A stretch of 64,000 nt of DNA from assembly GCA_025403435.1 (NCBI GenBank), contig CM046345.1:8250235-8314234 (forward strand), written 5' to 3'. Each line of letters starts with the position of its first letter. The stretch's first letter is position 1. Positions 61,624 to 64,000 of the stretch are shown in pieces. Source of the DNA: Artocarpus heterophyllus. Taxonomy: Eukaryota; Streptophyta; Magnoliopsida; Rosales; Moraceae. A program made the position numbers and the translations under genes. Below the pieces are notes generated by a model. The model did no database searches. It was given only the letters and a program-made list of their open reading frames with translations, and had not been told where the DNA came from.

Positions 61624-63652
61624 CTTCAAGTGTTTTGGGAACACTCTTAGCGAAACTCAAAAAAAAACTAAAGGGCTCTCGGAGGAGGGCCCTTATCTTT
61701 AAAAGCAGAGATGAAGAATTTCTCTAAAAACTTACAAGTTCAAAGAGCGCAAGCTTGGAAGAGGAAGAAGACCTTCCAAGCTTTTTTGAGAGCAAAAATG
61801 GCTTAATATAATAGGCAAGAGCCTTTGCTCTGTTCATCCTTTGGACAGTGAAGGTAGAGGATATTTATAAGAGAGATTGGTGAGGTCTGATGGTTTGCTT
61901 GGAAAGTGGCGCCACTGTGCTCCATTCCTTCTAGAGCAAATTGTGCTAGGAACTTTCTATGTTTGAATTTCAGATTGGTCTTCAATGGTATGCAATTGTA
62001 GCGAATTCCGGTTTGCGCTCTGATTAATAGACCTTTCTCTCTACTTGAAGCTCCTAAAGGAGTTTGAGTGGACTTGATGCACTATTTCTAGAGGCCTGAA
62101 GCATGTGATACCTCCTTCGATGCAAGGTTTCGTCATTTTTGTTTAGTCTAAGACACCTAACGTGCGATCAGAGCATTTTTTAAAAATTGGCAAGAAGCGC
62201 CCATAGAGGCACGCCTCCGACGGTGCGTTTGCAACTCAAACAAAGGCTACATCAATGCAAACAGAACTCCTTTGGTGGCGTGTCTCTGGAGGCGCATACT
62301 GGGTACTCCGGATGTCGTTGCTAAGTTTTCTTGATATATATATATTGGCTATCCAGAGGATTTTTAGGCTTGGATTTTGATTTATTAGGTTGTTCTAAGG
62401 CAAAATAGAGGCTTTTTTGGACTATTTTAAGGTAAAATGATGAATTTTTAAGTCATTCTCTATCACCTATTTATTGTAGCTCAATTAACTTTAAAAATCC
62501 CTAAGTGGGATTTAAAATCAAATTGAACTGAAATATGTGGGCTTGTTTAACTATTTATGGCCTATCAAATAATGACCTACATGAGTTCCTCGACCATAGC
62601 TTGCGTTTACCAAGCGAGCCTATCGACGTTGCAGGACAAGAATGATGGGCTTAGCCTCTCAGAAATGCCTTGTATGAAATCGACCATTTATAATAGTTAA
62701 CAAAAAAACGAACATATTAGGATGATATAGTAAAAGTCGATAAATATGAAAATGCTCCATGTACTATTCTCTATTATCATTTGTTTGCAGGGCACTCATG
62801 TGTGTTAATGCTATTAAACATATGAACATATAACATTAAAATTATGAAGTATTTTTAATAGATTTTGTACTTTCTAAGACTTGGGCTATTATCTTTCAAC
62901 GTGCTAACTGGAGTGGTCTATTGTTTTTATAAGTTAGTATTTGTTTTCATATTTTAACAATATAGGTTGTTTTTATGTTTAATAAAATGGGACTTGGGTT
63001 TCTATTCTTTTGTGTGCCCCGTAAGATTGTACTTTATTTAGAGTCATCAATCTTGTAATAAATAGATTCAACAGCTCAATTGAGCTTATTGAACTGTAAT
63101 ACCATAATAGAATTTGGACTTTCTAAAAACAATAGCTTTTATCTTAAAAAAATTGAGATAATCATGTCCCATGTAGTATTTTTTGAGTTTGGATCGAAAT
63201 ATGCCACTCATATCTACAAATGAAGCTCAGATCCATGATTTCCTCATCTATGCGATCTCTCAAATCGCAACCTCAACAAATCTTGATTCAATGTTGAGCT
63301 GAGAACAACTTCAGTTATGCTACTCTCATGGAATCAAATCTTCTTCGTTGCCTTCCTTCACGGCTCCCGAAGCTGCCTTTAACGACACTGGCTCCTAGCT
63401 CTGGCCGTTTGCAAGGGAAGATACAACTGTGTGTGTATGTGTGTATTTATGTTTTGTATATATTTTTTTTTTTGGTTTCATGGATTTTTATGTTTTTTCA
63501 ATGATTTTGATTTTTTTTTATTTGTTTTTGGTTGGCCACCGCCGATAACGGCAATTTTCGACAAATTTGGGTGGTGGTTACTAGCCGGTAACTCGGTGGT
63601 CACCAACTGATAACCGGTTTCATGGTGGATACTAGATAATATTGTCATGTCC

Positions 63653-64000
63653 CGCAGTACGGGAGGTGACGTGACGGATTATTTAAGTTAATTAAATAAG
63701 AATTTAGTTAAAAACGTGAGTTTAAAGGTTAAATTAAATATAAAAAAAATATGAGAGTTTCAAAACCTTTTTGTAAAAAGAATTCATAATCATTAAACAG
63801 ATAAAATCATTTAGACAAACATTAAGTAAGAAATGAAATGATAAAAGTTGCGAGTATGGGTCCCACTGACCCACAACTTGTGCACACACATAGTACTAAC
63901 AATATAATAATACAATCACAGTCCAAGCAGAGAGAAAATTAAAATATTACATGTCTTGATTAAATATTACAAATAACCTACTAAGATTCTCCTACTGCTC
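63653..64000 (-). mobile_element. Third relative of the solo LTRs, inverted and cut by the window end
   Basis: It starts TGTCATGTCCCGCAGTACGG, the reverse complement of the 3' end of copies 1 and 2. It continues with the reverse complement of their terminal block (for example TGTGTGCACAAGTTGTGGGT read on the minus strand near 63880). At least 348 bp are present. Confidence 0.85.

Larger units (their letters stand above)
59863..63652. other. Intergenic, no gene recognised
   Basis: Apart from the 40-bp duplication and the family B MITE, several frames near 60.9-61.7 kb (up to about 106 codons) show no known domain. 62.2-62.3 kb is GC-richer and may be old retroelement sequence. Confidence 0.4.

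Noticed and set aside
60966..61702. Overlapping frames of 76-106 codons on both strands
   Set aside because: No recognisable domains; mutual overlap suggests chance openness in less AT-rich DNA.
1..64000. tRNA, rRNA and CRISPR arrays
   Set aside because: No tRNA T-loop/acceptor pairing, no rRNA core sequence and no regularly spaced short repeats were seen; the 85-bp minisatellite has no unique spacers between constant repeats.

Overview
The window looks like nuclear DNA from a eudicot plant. It is AT-rich, its protein genes are split by GT-AG introns, and the proteins match plant-only families (EXECUTER, the SIS3 RING ligase, group Ib-like bHLH factors). Transposon debris fills most of the rest. 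No ribosomal RNA, tRNA, CRISPR or bacterial-type feature was seen. The species cannot be fixed from the sequence alone.

Four protein-coding genes can be rebuilt exon by exon, with every exon junction in phase. (1) 3705-8829, minus strand: an EXECUTER2-like chloroplast protein, 11 exons, 663 aa. (2) 15506-18869, minus strand: a SIS3-like membrane RING-H2 ubiquitin ligase, 10 exons, 367 aa; one intron has U12-type signals. (3) 25258-27132, minus strand: a plastid-type phosphoglycerate-mutase-fold protein, 5 exons, 303 aa, in which both catalytic histidine positions are substituted. (4) 54079-55318, plus strand: a bHLH162-like transcription factor, 3 exons, 186 aa. A frameshifted piece of a BURP / polygalacturonase beta-subunit gene lies at 30827-31227, and a broken Ty3/gypsy pol piece at 57200-57655.

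The rest, region by region. 1-1570 is the tail of an LTR. 10818-12416 is a hAT-like element with a perfect 8-bp target duplication. 22010-22890 is a diverged minisatellite of about 85 bp per unit, with a potential hairpin in most units. 27518-29667 and 35083-37249 are two related solo LTRs with 5-bp target duplications and an internal GC-rich array of short hairpins; a third relative enters inverted at 63653. 42.9-52.2 kb is an old tandem duplication (order X-Y-X'-Y') later interrupted by inverted-repeat elements. 59200-59735 is an element nested inside an older MITE. At least four MITE-like families recur across the window.

The genes do not form an operon or an obvious pathway. Three of the four act in or near plastid and stress or sugar signalling by family knowledge, but their proximity is probably incidental.
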